58,514 nucleotides of DNA. It comes from Lingula anatina (Eukaryota > Brachiopoda > Lingulata > Lingulida > Lingulidae). Where the stretch lies: assembly GCF_001039355.2 (NCBI RefSeq), contig NW_019775407.1, forward strand, positions 154,817 to 213,330, in the 5' to 3' direction. This document shows, piece after piece, positions 33,701-47,000 of this stretch; the first letter of the stretch is position 1, and every line of letters begins with the position of its first letter. Below the pieces are notes generated by a model. That model was given only the letters and a program-made list of their open reading frames with translations. It had not been told where the DNA came from and did not search any database. A program made the position numbers and the translations under genes.

Positions 33701-36700
33701 TTAGTCCTTATAATTCAGGAAAGTAAATTCTTGATTGCAAGGCCTGGACCAGTTAACCAAGAGATTACATCTACAAACTTATAAGTGAATTGCAATCAAC
33801 TTTGTGCTTCCTGAATTAAGGCCTAAAACCCTTAACCTACAACTATATTCTCAGTCCAGATGGTACTCTTATGAAATTTCTCAAATTTCTCCAGGGAAAT
33901 AAGTCTTAGGAATATTCACGCTTATCCAGCATCACTCATCTAATCTTCTAGGGCACTTGTAAGCATCAATTTTTGTACTACACAATCTAATTAAACTTGC
34001 ATCAAGCTGTCAAAATGGCCAAGGCTAAATTGCCAACAGTTCAAATAAGTGCTTTTGAAATCAATAGATTATCAAAGCCCTCTGAATTTCCAGCAGACAG
34101 CTAAATGTATAACTTTTGAAAATTTCAATTACTAGTACTATTGCCAAGAATGTAATTTTCAATGAAAAAAGGTTTGATAATTATACATTCAATTTGCATG
34201 CACACAATATCAAAGGTTCTTCAAACTAAATAAAAGTAGAACTCATAAAATTTCTTTTCAGACTAATATTTTATAAATACTCTACTTCTTCAATTATATA
34301 AGTAGGTGAAACTTACATATATCTATGGTACAAGAGTCCCTGCCAACATGACCAACTATACCAGGCATAACCTTACCTGATATAAACAGTATATCAATGA
34401 CTCACAAACTAGGCTATGACCGTGATGTGATCCCTGACTGGAATACCTAATTAATGACATGATGCCATCCCCTCATCCCCCCTGTGAGCAGCTGCACACT
34501 CCATTAACTTAACTGCAGTATGTAATCATCCTTTTGGAATAATTTTAAAGACTAGTCATATTTCTGACAATAACAGCTGTGGGTTTATGAAATCCCTTGT
34601 AGCATTAATATATCAGCCAAACTGTTATTAGCTTTCACTTAACATGCACTCATTTGTTACTAGCCTTCTTCACAAAGCTGGTAATTTTCATTTAATGAGA
34701 ACTGTTGTCCTTCACAATGTGGCACAGCATTATAGTAATTAGTAAGCAGCATGAAGTGCCATAAAACTGAGCAACCCATATATCACTGATAACTTCGTTA
34801 CTTTCTAGGGCAAGGGTACTTACCTACAAGTTAAAAATATGATAACACCCATAATTCCATTATTTGACTGGTTCACAACATCTATTTTGACTGCATTTAT
34901 AATAATCAACTTGAACTTTATCCCACTATGCATTATCTCTAGATATGACACATGAACTTGCCTTAACCAGGCAGAGTTAAATGCAGGACACACCTGACGG
35001 CCTTAATAACACACATGAGACAATGACAAGTTAACGAGCTGTATACCTATAAAAAGTTGTGCTTCCAGTCATTTTGGACCCCCTTTACATGGACACTGAT
35101 CTGCCGATCCAATCCCTCTTTTGCCCTGGGGCCTGCTTCATTTAAGTATATCAGCCCAGAAACTGGTTTTAATTTTTAGACCAAAAATTTGGTCTACTTC
35201 AGTTTAATATAAATCCATTGTAGTCCACATATTAAATAAACGAAGTATTAGCAGATGGGAGCAGTGTCTTTCTTGTTATAATACAGGATTAATTTTACCT
35301 TAACTAGACAAGTTGTTTATTCATCTTGGGTCAAAATCCACAAAAAAATCTGGTCAAAAAGGTAAGACCAATTTTGGGGATCTAGTTTTTTTGTGAAAAT
35401 GTCCCCTGTCCTCACCACTGAAGATTATTTAGTCTCATACCTTTTTTGTACTTACATGTATGACTCCCTCTAGTGGTATAATCTTTATCTAATCTTAATT
35501 AGACAAAAGGTCAATGTGACTGGAAACAGGACTTGATGGAGCTTTCATTGGAAGGACCAAAATAAATGCTACACTGTACTATTATTGAATCCATTAAATA
35601 AGTGATAGCAAATCTCATGCTGGTCAGAATATATTACAGTACTACTGTTAACCATCAATACTTATTTGCATTTGTTGTTCATAATTAACACTAATTGTCA
35701 TGGTAATTAATCATGCTTAGAACAGAAAAAAACTTGTAGTGTTTTTATTCTTTTTGATAAAAAAAGGAGTAAGAAATATTTAATTTTTCTTTTTTAAACT
35801 TGAAAACAAAATATAGAAATAAAACACAACTATAATTCATTTGAAGAAAAATTAAAATAAATATTAAATAAAAATTCATAAAAAACAAAATCACTCGTCA
35901 TAGGGTGCATTACATGACATCTCTGTGGCTATTATTCAAATGCTTTCTTCAATCCAATTACATTACCTCATGCTCAGCTGGCTGAACCTATCAAAACTAC
36001 AGCTGCATGTTCGTGCTAGACAGTGAGGTATTAGCCCCCCAAACTTGTTCAGCATTTTTAGCAAAAGAAAGAAACATTTGCATATGCCAGATCTTATAAA
36101 CCATAATATACACATTATCCATTTTTGACAACCACAAGAACCATTGTAACACATTCTACTAAGATTCTAGATATAAATCATAAGTAGTTACAGTGTATGT
36201 AAGGAAGTTCAATATTTGCCACATACTGAATATTATTTTTTGCAACAAATAATAATAATAATAATAGATAATAATGCTAATTACATAAGTTGAATATTTG
36301 ATTGTATCTTTCTCATTTTTTTTAATTCATAGAAAACAGTTATTTAAAATAAATTAATATGTTCCCAGCAATAGTGATACAGCTTTCATTTTCTCATAGA
36401 AGAGGATGACTCAGTGATGGTGGTCCCTTGTACCAGACTTGGACTGATATTAACCCATTACAGTGACGNTGAGTCTTCATTATAAAAGTCGACACCCTGC
36501 CTGGGTATTTCCACACGTTTTAACAAATTAACACACTCTCCACCCAAACTTTTTGGGCACTACTTTAAATATATATGTAGTGTACTGTACGTGCGCCCCA
36601 AATGTACACACCTAGGTCTTTGGTTTTCTACTGTTTTTTCTTTTATGGTAAAATCTGCACAGCTGGCTCTCCATTCTTTGCTATAAAATAAATTAGTTTT

Positions 36701-39700
36701 ATCCTTTACTTTTCCGAAGAGTCTTGATTCAAAGCCACCTCGCCGTCTCTCCTCCGTTTATGGTCTTAGTTCCTTCACTATGGATTGTTACCACTGCAGG
36801 CAGCCTGTGAACGCTTGTAAAGTTAGTTATCTTCTCTCGATCAAATAACCTGCAGTAATTCATCATTTTGCTCGGTTAAATATCAAAGAAAATACAGAAA
36901 ACGAAAACTGAACTGCAGGCATGGCTTGTTCATGCGCAGCAGACGATTCCGGTCTCCCTCCAGAATGGCTGCCGTTTGTTTTGATGACGCAGGCTCTAAT
37001 GGGTCAATTGCACAGCACAATACATTGATCCACAGATTAGATGTGCTTTGTGCAATACTACAGGGTCAGGGGTGGAGATCAAATTAATACAAATCCCACC
37101 CATACTAAACAAATGCACATTACATCATGGCGAATTCAATAGTGTATTTACATGTAATTTCAAACACCTCTCATAGATTAGTCACCATTTAAATGGATGT
37201 GACAATACCTTTTAACTTTTACACTTTACTATAAATTACTAAAATAACTGTAATATAAATCTGTTTTTACCTGATGATCTTTTCATCACTCGCTCCCTGA
37301 AGTAATCTGGTCCCTTGTTAAGAATTTTCAGGGGTGTTCCCTTGCTATAACTGTTGCCACTGGCTGGTTTCATGCTGTCAGTTCTCTTCTCTTTAACTCC
37401 TACGGTCCATACAGTACCTAGTGGCACAAGCAGGAGGACCAATGACAAAAACTCAATTCATAAATTGCTCTTCAGTGTGTTTCAGGTGTTAGACGGGAGA
37501 AACTCTCTTTAAAATAGTCATTTTCATATGATGGCTCTCAGAGAATTGGTTTGGACCAGTTTCAATATCATTCACAACTGCGGTGTGGGGGAGGAAATTC
37601 CGCCACTCAACAAAGTCTATTTGCAGATGTCTTTTATCACTGTGTCAACACAACAATCATTCCTGTGCTTGGGGGTACAATTCAATTTATCCCATACAGA
37701 GCCATTGAATTGTGAAAAAAATATTCAGGACACTTATAAAGTCCATCAGGCTCCTATCTAATCAGCCGTTTGCTATATACCCAGTAGTTCCTTTTTCACA
37801 AGCACCTGGTAAATCCATCTGTGATGTGTGTTTGACTTTGATCACTTCAAAGAAAGAGCATCCTCATCCCGGCTATATCAGCTCAGAGACATTCTGTGGG
37901 TCTACTGTACTTTACATCACATACCAGTTATTTATGTATAATCTCCCACACACCCTCATCTTATCTTCTCTACAAGCTTACCAGCCCAAATAATCTCAGC
38001 CCTCCTTTGATTCATTCACAACAAGGTATGACAGCCACAAGATCTTTGTTCTCTGACTGCTTCATTTCCTATACATTACATAGCTAAGTGTGACCTCTTT
38101 GCCATTCAGAAGCACTGCTCACAGCTTCATGCATACAAAAAGGCCAATGTCATGTGGACTAGTTGTTGGCCCTGTAAAGTAACATAAAAGGTAATAATAT
38201 GACTAGGTTTCCATTCATACCTAGCGAGACAGTGTAAAGAGGAAAATAACACCTTTGTTGAAGTATGCTAATAATCCCTCCTTCCTGTTGACATTACAGT
38301 CAGAACTAATACACTGTGATATCAATTCTAATGTCTGACTTTTGGAAGACCTGGGTGACTATGCATTATTATACAATAGGGGCCTACTTTTAGCACTCAG
38401 GGTTGCTTTAAACTGGCAAACTTAATCAATAATATACTTTCAAACTTGATTCTTTGAAGAGAGATTTGCCTAAACATATAATTACATTGAAGGAATTAAC
38501 TGTTCATTTCTGCATAGTTTTCCTCTTTTTAATACACTGTACTATAAATTGCTTACCTTTTACATATTTCTTGAAATATCAGCCAACCTTTTTTACAGAC
38601 TCAAATTGAAAGCAAGTTGTAAAGTCCTAGCTGACCCATCCCATAATTAATCAATTAGATCAATTACTAGTAAGGTAGCTGTTCAACACCATGTATTATA
38701 TAAAAGATTATTGATTGAATTACAAAGAAAACACCCCGAAGTCAAATATTATGAAAGTGCAAGGTGGATGTACCAGTGTAGGGTGCCAAAGTCACCAATT
38801 AATTATTGAAGGCACTTTTGGGATAAGTATGCATCACACAAAGCAAAGAATGGATGCATATTGCTGACGTTGGGGGTTATATTATAAATTTTTGGACTTT
38901 TCTTAAACTCTGCTGATGTACCTGTACAGTAACTGTCTCTCAAAGTTATCAGAGGAGTAAGGGGAATTGAACAGGGAGGGTGGACCAATCCAGTCACTAA
39001 TCGTGACTATAGACCTAAAACGGCCTATTAATACTGGCGGTGAAGGGGGCATAATCACCCGTATTTGGTGCGGACAATGCTGCTCATAACTTGGAAGTCG
39101 TACATGTCAGCCGACATGTGAATTGATAGGGCCTATCTTACCTGGCGCGGTCCGTCTAGCACGGTTTTCGCAATGGAATACCGCCTCCACTCGAGTCTGT
39201 TCAGAGTTTGGTAAAGAACAGTCGTTACTTTTGTTGAACAGAACTGGCACGGTGAAAAAAGCTGAACAAAACTAGCCCTTAAAAATTAATCGTAATTGTA
39301 CACCAACTTGGCAAGTCACTTTTTTAACTTTAATAGTGTATAATATTTAAATAAGGCAAGTTTTTATACGAGTTGTTTTCATGAAAGCCAGGTTGTATTC
39401 AACACAAATTGTCAAATTAGATCCGTTAATTTTGACGAAATAAAAAAAGAGAGATAAAAGAGATGCAGAAGTTTATTATGTCATTAAAATACGAAACTAT
39501 TGATACTATATTATCCATTCTGTAAAACCATCGTTAATATACTTATAGGAAACTTATGGAATAATGTGTCGGTGAAAAATAGTTTCCTTTATTGAATATT
39601 TTCAAAATTTCCCCCAAAGAATAGAACGTTACCTCTTGTAAAATTTGTCTGGCATTTGTGGAGTCAATATCAGGCCGACCTGTCCAGCATGAGTAATGAA

Positions 39701-42700
39701 AGCAGAGGAAGCCGCCAAATTGCGAGATAAATATGAATCCTAAACACGCATCACATCCGCCAACCTAGCCGCCACGCTAAGTGCTGCATGCGTGTGAATA
39801 AGGAGTTCCTTGGTGTGACTAATTGCACGACTGAAACTGTAGGTATAAGTTTGAGTTCACTCGGGGCAGTCGTGGAAAGATCGCTGTGCGTCTTTAACAA
39901 ATAAAAAGATCAGGTCCGTTCATTACGTATATGACCAGTATATCCTGCTTATGATTGAGGTCTTTTTATCTCGCGACATTTTTTTGTCAATAGGTCTAAT
40001 CAAAATCGTTTATGTAAAAAAAAAAAAAAAAAAATCCGGCCTCGTCGTCGTCGTTGCCGTGCACTTTCAGTGTCATTCAAATAAAATTAAAACAGTTTTA
40101 CCTTTTGTCTTCAAACTTAGAGAAATGATGAATATTCAGAAAACAACACAGGTTTGAAAATCAGGCTTGGTCGGACCATTTTTCCAAAAGTTCCCCCCCC
40201 CTTTTTTATGCACCGTTATACAAATAAAATGAAAACCGTTTTACCTTTTATCTCCAAACTTACAGAACTGATGAATCTTCATGAAATATAGATCAACTTC
40301 GAAAATGAGCCTGTTCGGACCATTTTTCCAAAAGTTATGCTTTTTTAAGCATATTTTATCCAGCATTATACAATGAAACCCATATTATATTTTGCTTTGA
40401 AACTTGCAGAACTGATTCGAAAATTAGTTTGATTAGTTTATTTCTGTTGAAGTTTGAGTAATGTATTTTGTGCATCCTTATTTCCTGCTTTTTTGTCTGT
40501 ACATTTCACAGCTTTGCTGCCTTGTTTTGGAATGTTTCTTTAAACATCACGCATTCACCCTGAGCTTCAGAGCTAACTTGACACTTACCTTTTCACTGTA
40601 GCCTATCTCCATCGTGTAAAGTAACTTGACACGATGGAAATAGGCTACAGTGAAAAGGTTAGTGTCAAGTTAGCTCTGAAGCTCAGGGTGCACGCATTGG
40701 GCATATCTACCGCATTTGCGTTCATGGTGGCATTTCTCGCTTTATATTGTAAACGTTGAAAAGGGGGTTTATTGACCGAATAGAATTAACAGAGTCATGA
40801 AGTTTGCAAGACAACTTTTTCGCACTCCTGGGTCTCCCCGATTCTATTCAAGTCAGCAGTTATTTATACCTGTCTTAGCCTCTTCTCTAATTACAATATT
40901 GAATAAGGCCTTTCCTCATGTAAAATGGCTAACGTCGCGCACCATTTCTTGTTATCCAATAATGATATTACTTGCTTAGCCTCACGTTATATGGCCACGC
41001 GACAAAAGGAGCGACCGCTTTCTTTACAAAATTTTCTTTCTTAGTTTCTCGAATTTCAAAATTCCGATGCGCCCAATTTACTGTTAATGTTGCCAAGGCA
41101 AAGGAAGACGCTGTTATACCCATATAACGTTTCAGGATTCTGTGATCGTTTATTCTCGTTTACCTTTTTGGTTTGAAAAGATAAGTGATTTGGACTGAAA
41201 CCTATCAGGTTGGGTCCTGTATTCGTCGCAGTGGCGGATTTGGGGGGGGGGGGGTCAAGGGGGGTTGACCCCCCTTCGATTTCTAAAAATATTCTTGGAT
41301 TAGAATTTGACTAGCTGAACCATATAGTTCTAAACCGTACCATATGGCACCGTTCGCCCTCTGAAATACCCAATTTTAAAGGGCCCTATAGCGGGACCCT
41401 AAGCCTACACCAGGTGGAGGGCGAGGGTTGGCTTCGTATCCGCTGCCTGTCATTCCTAAAAATCGGACCTCCCCTTCAAATAATCCCGGATCCGCCCTGC
41501 GTAGGCATGTCCTTTGATATGGCTATAGAGACTTAAATTTTATTTAAAAGATCGCCAAAACCAAGTGCAGGTGAAAACTTGAACATTTGCGTCTGGACAT
41601 CTCGAAACTCCAGCTACATACCTAATATAATAACAACCTCTCTTGGAACACAGAGACAAGAGCAGACGATCAAGTGACACCTCAGGCCCGTAGCCCCGGA
41701 GGGGGCGTGGGGGGGGGGGGAGGGGAATACGAAAGAACCCCCCTTTTGCTGGAAAACGGTTCACTCTGGGTTAAATTTTATCCAGGTAGAAGAAGGTTTC
41801 ATGGTCAAAGGTTCACGTACTTTAAAAATAAAAATAAAAAAATTGCTTGCTATGGTCTCGCACCTGCTCTGTCTTTTATTCCTAGTCGCTTTCCCCTTAT
41901 TATCTGTAGTGTATTCACGATATGAAAGACAGTGTATTTCCACCATGGGCTTATCAGTGATAAAACGTTTAATTTGCGTTACACGACGATTACACAAATA
42001 GCCTGTATATCATGGTCACTTTATTCTATTCACTGCCCCCTGTTGTCGCCAATAGATCTTACTGAAAGCGACCATCATGTGTAGGGACACTATTATTAGT
42101 TGTCACTATTTCACGCCATGTAGTTCTGGAAATCCGTTATACTTTATCGTTTGAAGAGAACATGAGGCTCGTCCAGAATCTATTCAGGCTTAACCCGAGT
42201 TTTTTTTTTTTTTTAGTCACGTTACTTGCAACATATGTGCTGGTTTTAAAATGTTGTTTTAGTTTTCGGTGCTCCAATTCTGCATGTCCTTACTCTATAC
42301 CAGACCAAGTGTCAGGAAAAAGGTATTGTGTATCACTCCCAGATGTGGTGTGATGATTTTAAAGCTTGCTATGTAGTTTATATATCTAAATTCCAACAAG
42401 AGATAAAAGGGAAGCTAAAACTGTTATATAAAATATTTCGGGCATATTTTCATTCTGTTTTGTTTTGGCATCAGTGAAACAGAAAACAGCCTACTTTAGT
42501 TCTTAAATTTCAGTCTCATAATTTATTCTTATTTCTAACAATATGGGCCAAAATAATTTAGGCCTACATATAAACATGGAAAATTTTGCACTTGTTATTT
42601 TTGGCGAGAATTACTTTCAAGTCGGATGAATTACTTTCAAGTCGGATGAATTTCTCACGCCGTTATCAAAATAATAGATTAAGGTCTGCAATATAACTCG

Positions 42701-44002
42701 TGCGGACGATAATTACATGCACAGCTTCACCCAGTGAATAGTCCGCAGCTCCTTAGATATAAGCTAATGCATACTATTTTGTATGTAGCAGACGACTGTT
42801 AACAGACGACACTGACACTTGGAGAACGCTGACAGCGAACCGCGAGCTTAACAGTATGAACCTCATAGAGACTAAAGTGCTGGCTCTTGCCATTTTTCTT
42901 GTATTCAAAATATTGTTTGGATTTCTTCCCTTAGTCGTTACTCGCTGGTGGAAAAATTACATCGTTCAGAATGGAACGCTGTACAATTCAATGATGGGGT
43001 ACCTCAACTGTTTTGCAGGAGGCGTATTCTTAGGTGTGGCATTCTTTCATCTTCTTCCAGAGGCCAGAAACGAAATGGATGGAGTGATCCAGGGCGCCAG
43101 TGTCAACACCAAGTATCCCTTCACTGAACTGGGGGTTATGGCCGGGCTCTTTGCCGTCTTGTTTATCGAAAGCATAACGCTGCTCTGTGTAGGACGACAT
43201 CCCGACGAGGAAGCGTTTTGTCATTTTCATGACGGTGAGGACAATCATTCACCAGATCTAACCAGGGGTATTAATTCATCAAGTGCAAAAACATTTGAGC
43301 ACTATGGGTCAACAGGAACGGCTACTTTGAATGGGAAATCCTCACAATCCGATACCTCACCTGTGCATGACAATGGCTCTCACCAAATGACTCTTTTAAG
43401 TGACGGCAGCCCAGCGGGACAGGATTCTAAACCTATGGATGGAATCTATAGAGAAGACACCGCCGCAGAGAGACCGTCTATAGAAGGCTATTCACGTTTA
43501 AAAGATGCCTTTCAAAAGGCAGTTGATAAGGAAATAGGAATGGCCTCAAAAATTCGTATCATCTTTTTATTCTTTGCCTTTTCTTTACATGCAGTTTTTG
43601 AGGNGTATTCTAAACTTATGAAGCTGATAAATTTATAAAGCATGATTCTTAGGGAGCACTGTTTTATCTCAACTGAATTTACATCATTTTAGTGAAACAT
43701 ACATGAACTATGAGAGAAGGGCTGAAAGGTTTGATCCAAGTGGCATAGGATATTACAGAACAACAGTAGCTATGGTAAGTGTTCACTGGGCATGTGGAGA
43801 TGAGAGCAAGTGAATGTAAATCATCCTGCAACATTGTTTCTAACAATTTGTAATGTATAAATAACATTTACTTAAAATATTCAAGAGACTGGAATTAAAT
43901 AAGCAATTTAAAGAAAGGAAAATAAATTACAGTGACATGGTTATTGTAAATTCTTTACAGAATTTGTAATGGCAGGTTGGTCTTACTCTAGCATATACGT
44001 GT

Positions 44003-44091
<89 letters not shown>

Positions 44092-47000
44092 TTTAAGTTT
44101 ATATATATATGATACACGTATATGCTATGATACACGTATATGCTCACTTGGCTTATATATATAAGCCAAGTGATAAACATGTATTTTGACTCAGCTAAAA
44201 TATAAACATTTTGAAATTGACTGTTTATCATCAAAGTAATCATTGATTTAATTTAAATTTTCAATTCAACCAACAATTTGACCAGAAAATATCCTTGTGT
44301 GAGTTCAGTTCTGTTATTAAATTATTTTTAAATCTTTTTTTCTTCAGCACAAGTATGACTACCTGTACAGAGTTCTGGATGCTACAAAGTTGGATCAGCC
44401 AAGTAAAGAGGCCAGAAAGCAAAAACTTAAAGAAGAACAAAGTGAAAGGTTTGTCTGGATTTCTGAAGCTGATAAATGCCAACCCTGTCATTATTTCCTG
44501 TGCAACTAAATTTCTTGATGAATTTAGCATTGTAAATTGTGTCATTATATATATTTCAGTTTCGACAGTGGGTATATTCAGCTAAAACGTAATAGATGTA
44601 GCAGTTTGATTATTAGGAAGAGGGACAATTTTCCCTGTGGACAAATAGAAAAAAAATAAAACATGTTTATTATGCAAGAAAACTTGAATTAATTAGGGTC
44701 AAATGTTTCCCTTAAAGCAAGACTACAACTACTGAAAAGGATTTTATAAAGCAGATCAGATGTCAATTGCACATTGTATTTTATAACTTCAAGTATATTT
44801 TTATTCAGCTCTGACAAAGTGATACATCCCCACTTGAACCCCAACTCCAGGAGAGTTGTCTTGAATAGAGAGGCAGACAGACTGACAGAGTATGCTAACA
44901 AAGTCTTTGTAAGTATTTGTGCATTGAACTCAAGAACTTAATTCAGAATTTTACTTCCATTTTAGAATCAATGCTCTTTTTTAAAGGGAATTAAACCCTG
45001 TTTTTGATGATTGAAATACCTAAGCCTGAAGTAACTGTTGCAGTATATCTTCCTATACCTGCCTTCAAGCCTAAATCTCCTTAGATGCACATTACTCATT
45101 ATTCCTATTTTTATTCACTGATAGTTTTCATTAGTAAATCATTGAACACTTTCAGTTTTTTTTTTTTTTTTTGCCAAACATTTAGTATGTAAATTAAGAT
45201 GAGCTTAGCATCAGGGTAATAATATATTATTTTTATTTTCAGGAAAAAACACCTGTTGCCAAGCTGCATATGATCCACAGGTACAGACCGTCTACCAAGA
45301 AATCTCTGAATGTAGTGGAGAATGGTAAAGTCCAAAACTACAGCAGGAATGTTGGTGCAGCTCTTATGTCTGAAAATTATGTGCAGTTCTATTTGAAAGA
45401 AGGTAGTTAATATATAATATATACACTGCCAATAGTATGTGCCTACATGGATGTTTTAAAATAATTATTGTCTTTATTTCGTTTTTCAATAACTTACTTT
45501 AAAAATAGTTTCTTCTAGTTATATAGAACAATTTCATGAGAAAAAAATATTAAATGAATAAACAAAACCTCATTGTCAGTTAATGGCATGTTAAGTTTCA
45601 AATGCTTCTTAAAACTGAAGTATTTATGGTCATGCAGATTTTTCTTAGTAATTTTGCTTCTTTTTTCATTTAGGTCTTGGAACAGGGAATGCTAAAAAGT
45701 CACCAAGATTACAGAAGTTACAAGAGGTTTGTCCAATTTTCTTTACAGTGGATGTTTTTCAAATTGGTGTTTATGATGTGACCCATATATTGTATATTAT
45801 CATATATTTGAATGTCAAAACATATGACTTGGAAAACTGTAACAAAATACAAATTTAAAGATAAATTCATTTTAATGAAAAGATAAATATTAAACAAGCT
45901 ACAAATATTTGAAAAATTGTCTATCTATTGTAGCAAAAGAAATATCAACAGGAAAAACAAAAGAAGGACCAAGAGGAATCAAGAGCAGAGAGAAATGAGT
46001 CTTCTTTTGATAGATCTCTTGATGGAAGTTACTCAAAAAAGTCACCCAAGCGTGCTCCAGAGAATATGAAGTAAATGTCCCCCAATATCTCCTTCCATAA
46101 TTATAAATCCATAAGATGACAGGATTCAGAATAATTTCTTAAAAGTTTTTATACTCCTTAGCTGTTTCAAAATAACCAAACTATTATTTTTCCTAGCAAT
46201 GGTACTTTTAAGTAATTTTAATATAGTTAACACTACATCGCAACAATGACACACTATCCACAGACAGAGTTTGTACTGAACATTCTTAAGTGAAATTAGA
46301 TTTAGACTTTTTTTTTTAATTTACAAATATCTTACACCTGCTTATTCAGATATGAAAACAAATATATTGAATTCCTTATTTTAAATCACTTATATTTCCT
46401 TAGACTTCTTCACTCCCTCACAACCAAAGAAGATGATGAAGATGATGACCACGACGGGACAAATCAAACCAGTGGTATTGTCATGGATGAGGATGATGAA
46501 GACCTCGTTGACTATGTCTACGAAGACAACGACTTCACATCAGAGGAGGAGGATGAAGAGGTGATGCAAATGACAGGAACTTACGAAGATGAGGACAAAG
46601 AATCCGTGGCAGAGGACCGCCAGAGTGCAAGACTTGGAAGGTATGATGAGGCCTGTGATGACGATGAGCCTAGAAGATCCAGTACTCCTTATGGAGACAG
46701 ACATAGTCCACCAGCTTCACCACCACCCAGGGCAGAGTCAAGGATAGGCAGCAATGTGTCTTCTAAGACCAACAGTGCCAGGTCACGACACAGTTCCGAT
46801 TCTAGTGCTCGTAGCCGAGTTAAATCTGCAGCAAGTCATGGCCGACCGAGATCCCCTGCCATCAAGGAGGAAGAAGTACTTAGTGAACGGAACCAGTCTC
46901 CTGATAAGATAAGCAACCGCTCAGATTCTGCTCGCAGCAGAGACAGACCGCATTCTGGTTCTAGACCTCCCAGTCAGAGAAAAGAATCAGCCAAAAGTAG

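Larger units (their letters stand above)
31884..37270. other. Long non-coding stretch (FAM110-like intron)
   Basis: AT-rich sequence without recognisable exons on either strand. It contains the TIR element at 33203-33419, a possible TTAA-flanked element at 36450-37007 and the single N at 36469. Confidence 0.6.
37374..42855. other. Region between the FAM110-like and ZIP 5' ends
   Basis: Divergent upstream region of two head-to-head genes, carrying several repeats (39142 UTR-exon candidate, 40081-40420, 40548-40698, 41229-41499, 41683-41866, 42608-42650). No additional coding exon is convincing. The short frames here are interrupted and lack codon bias. Confidence 0.55.

Noticed and set aside
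36920-37066. Short plus-strand frame starting MACSCAADD
   Set aside because: About 48 codons, no homology that I recognise, and it crosses the end of a suspected transposable element.
42856-43638. ZIP frame read as a complete 260-aa protein ending in stop
   Set aside because: The last ten residues are intron or post-junction sequence after the HAVFE motif, and a half ZIP lacks the HxxPE helix and the TM5-TM8 bundle.
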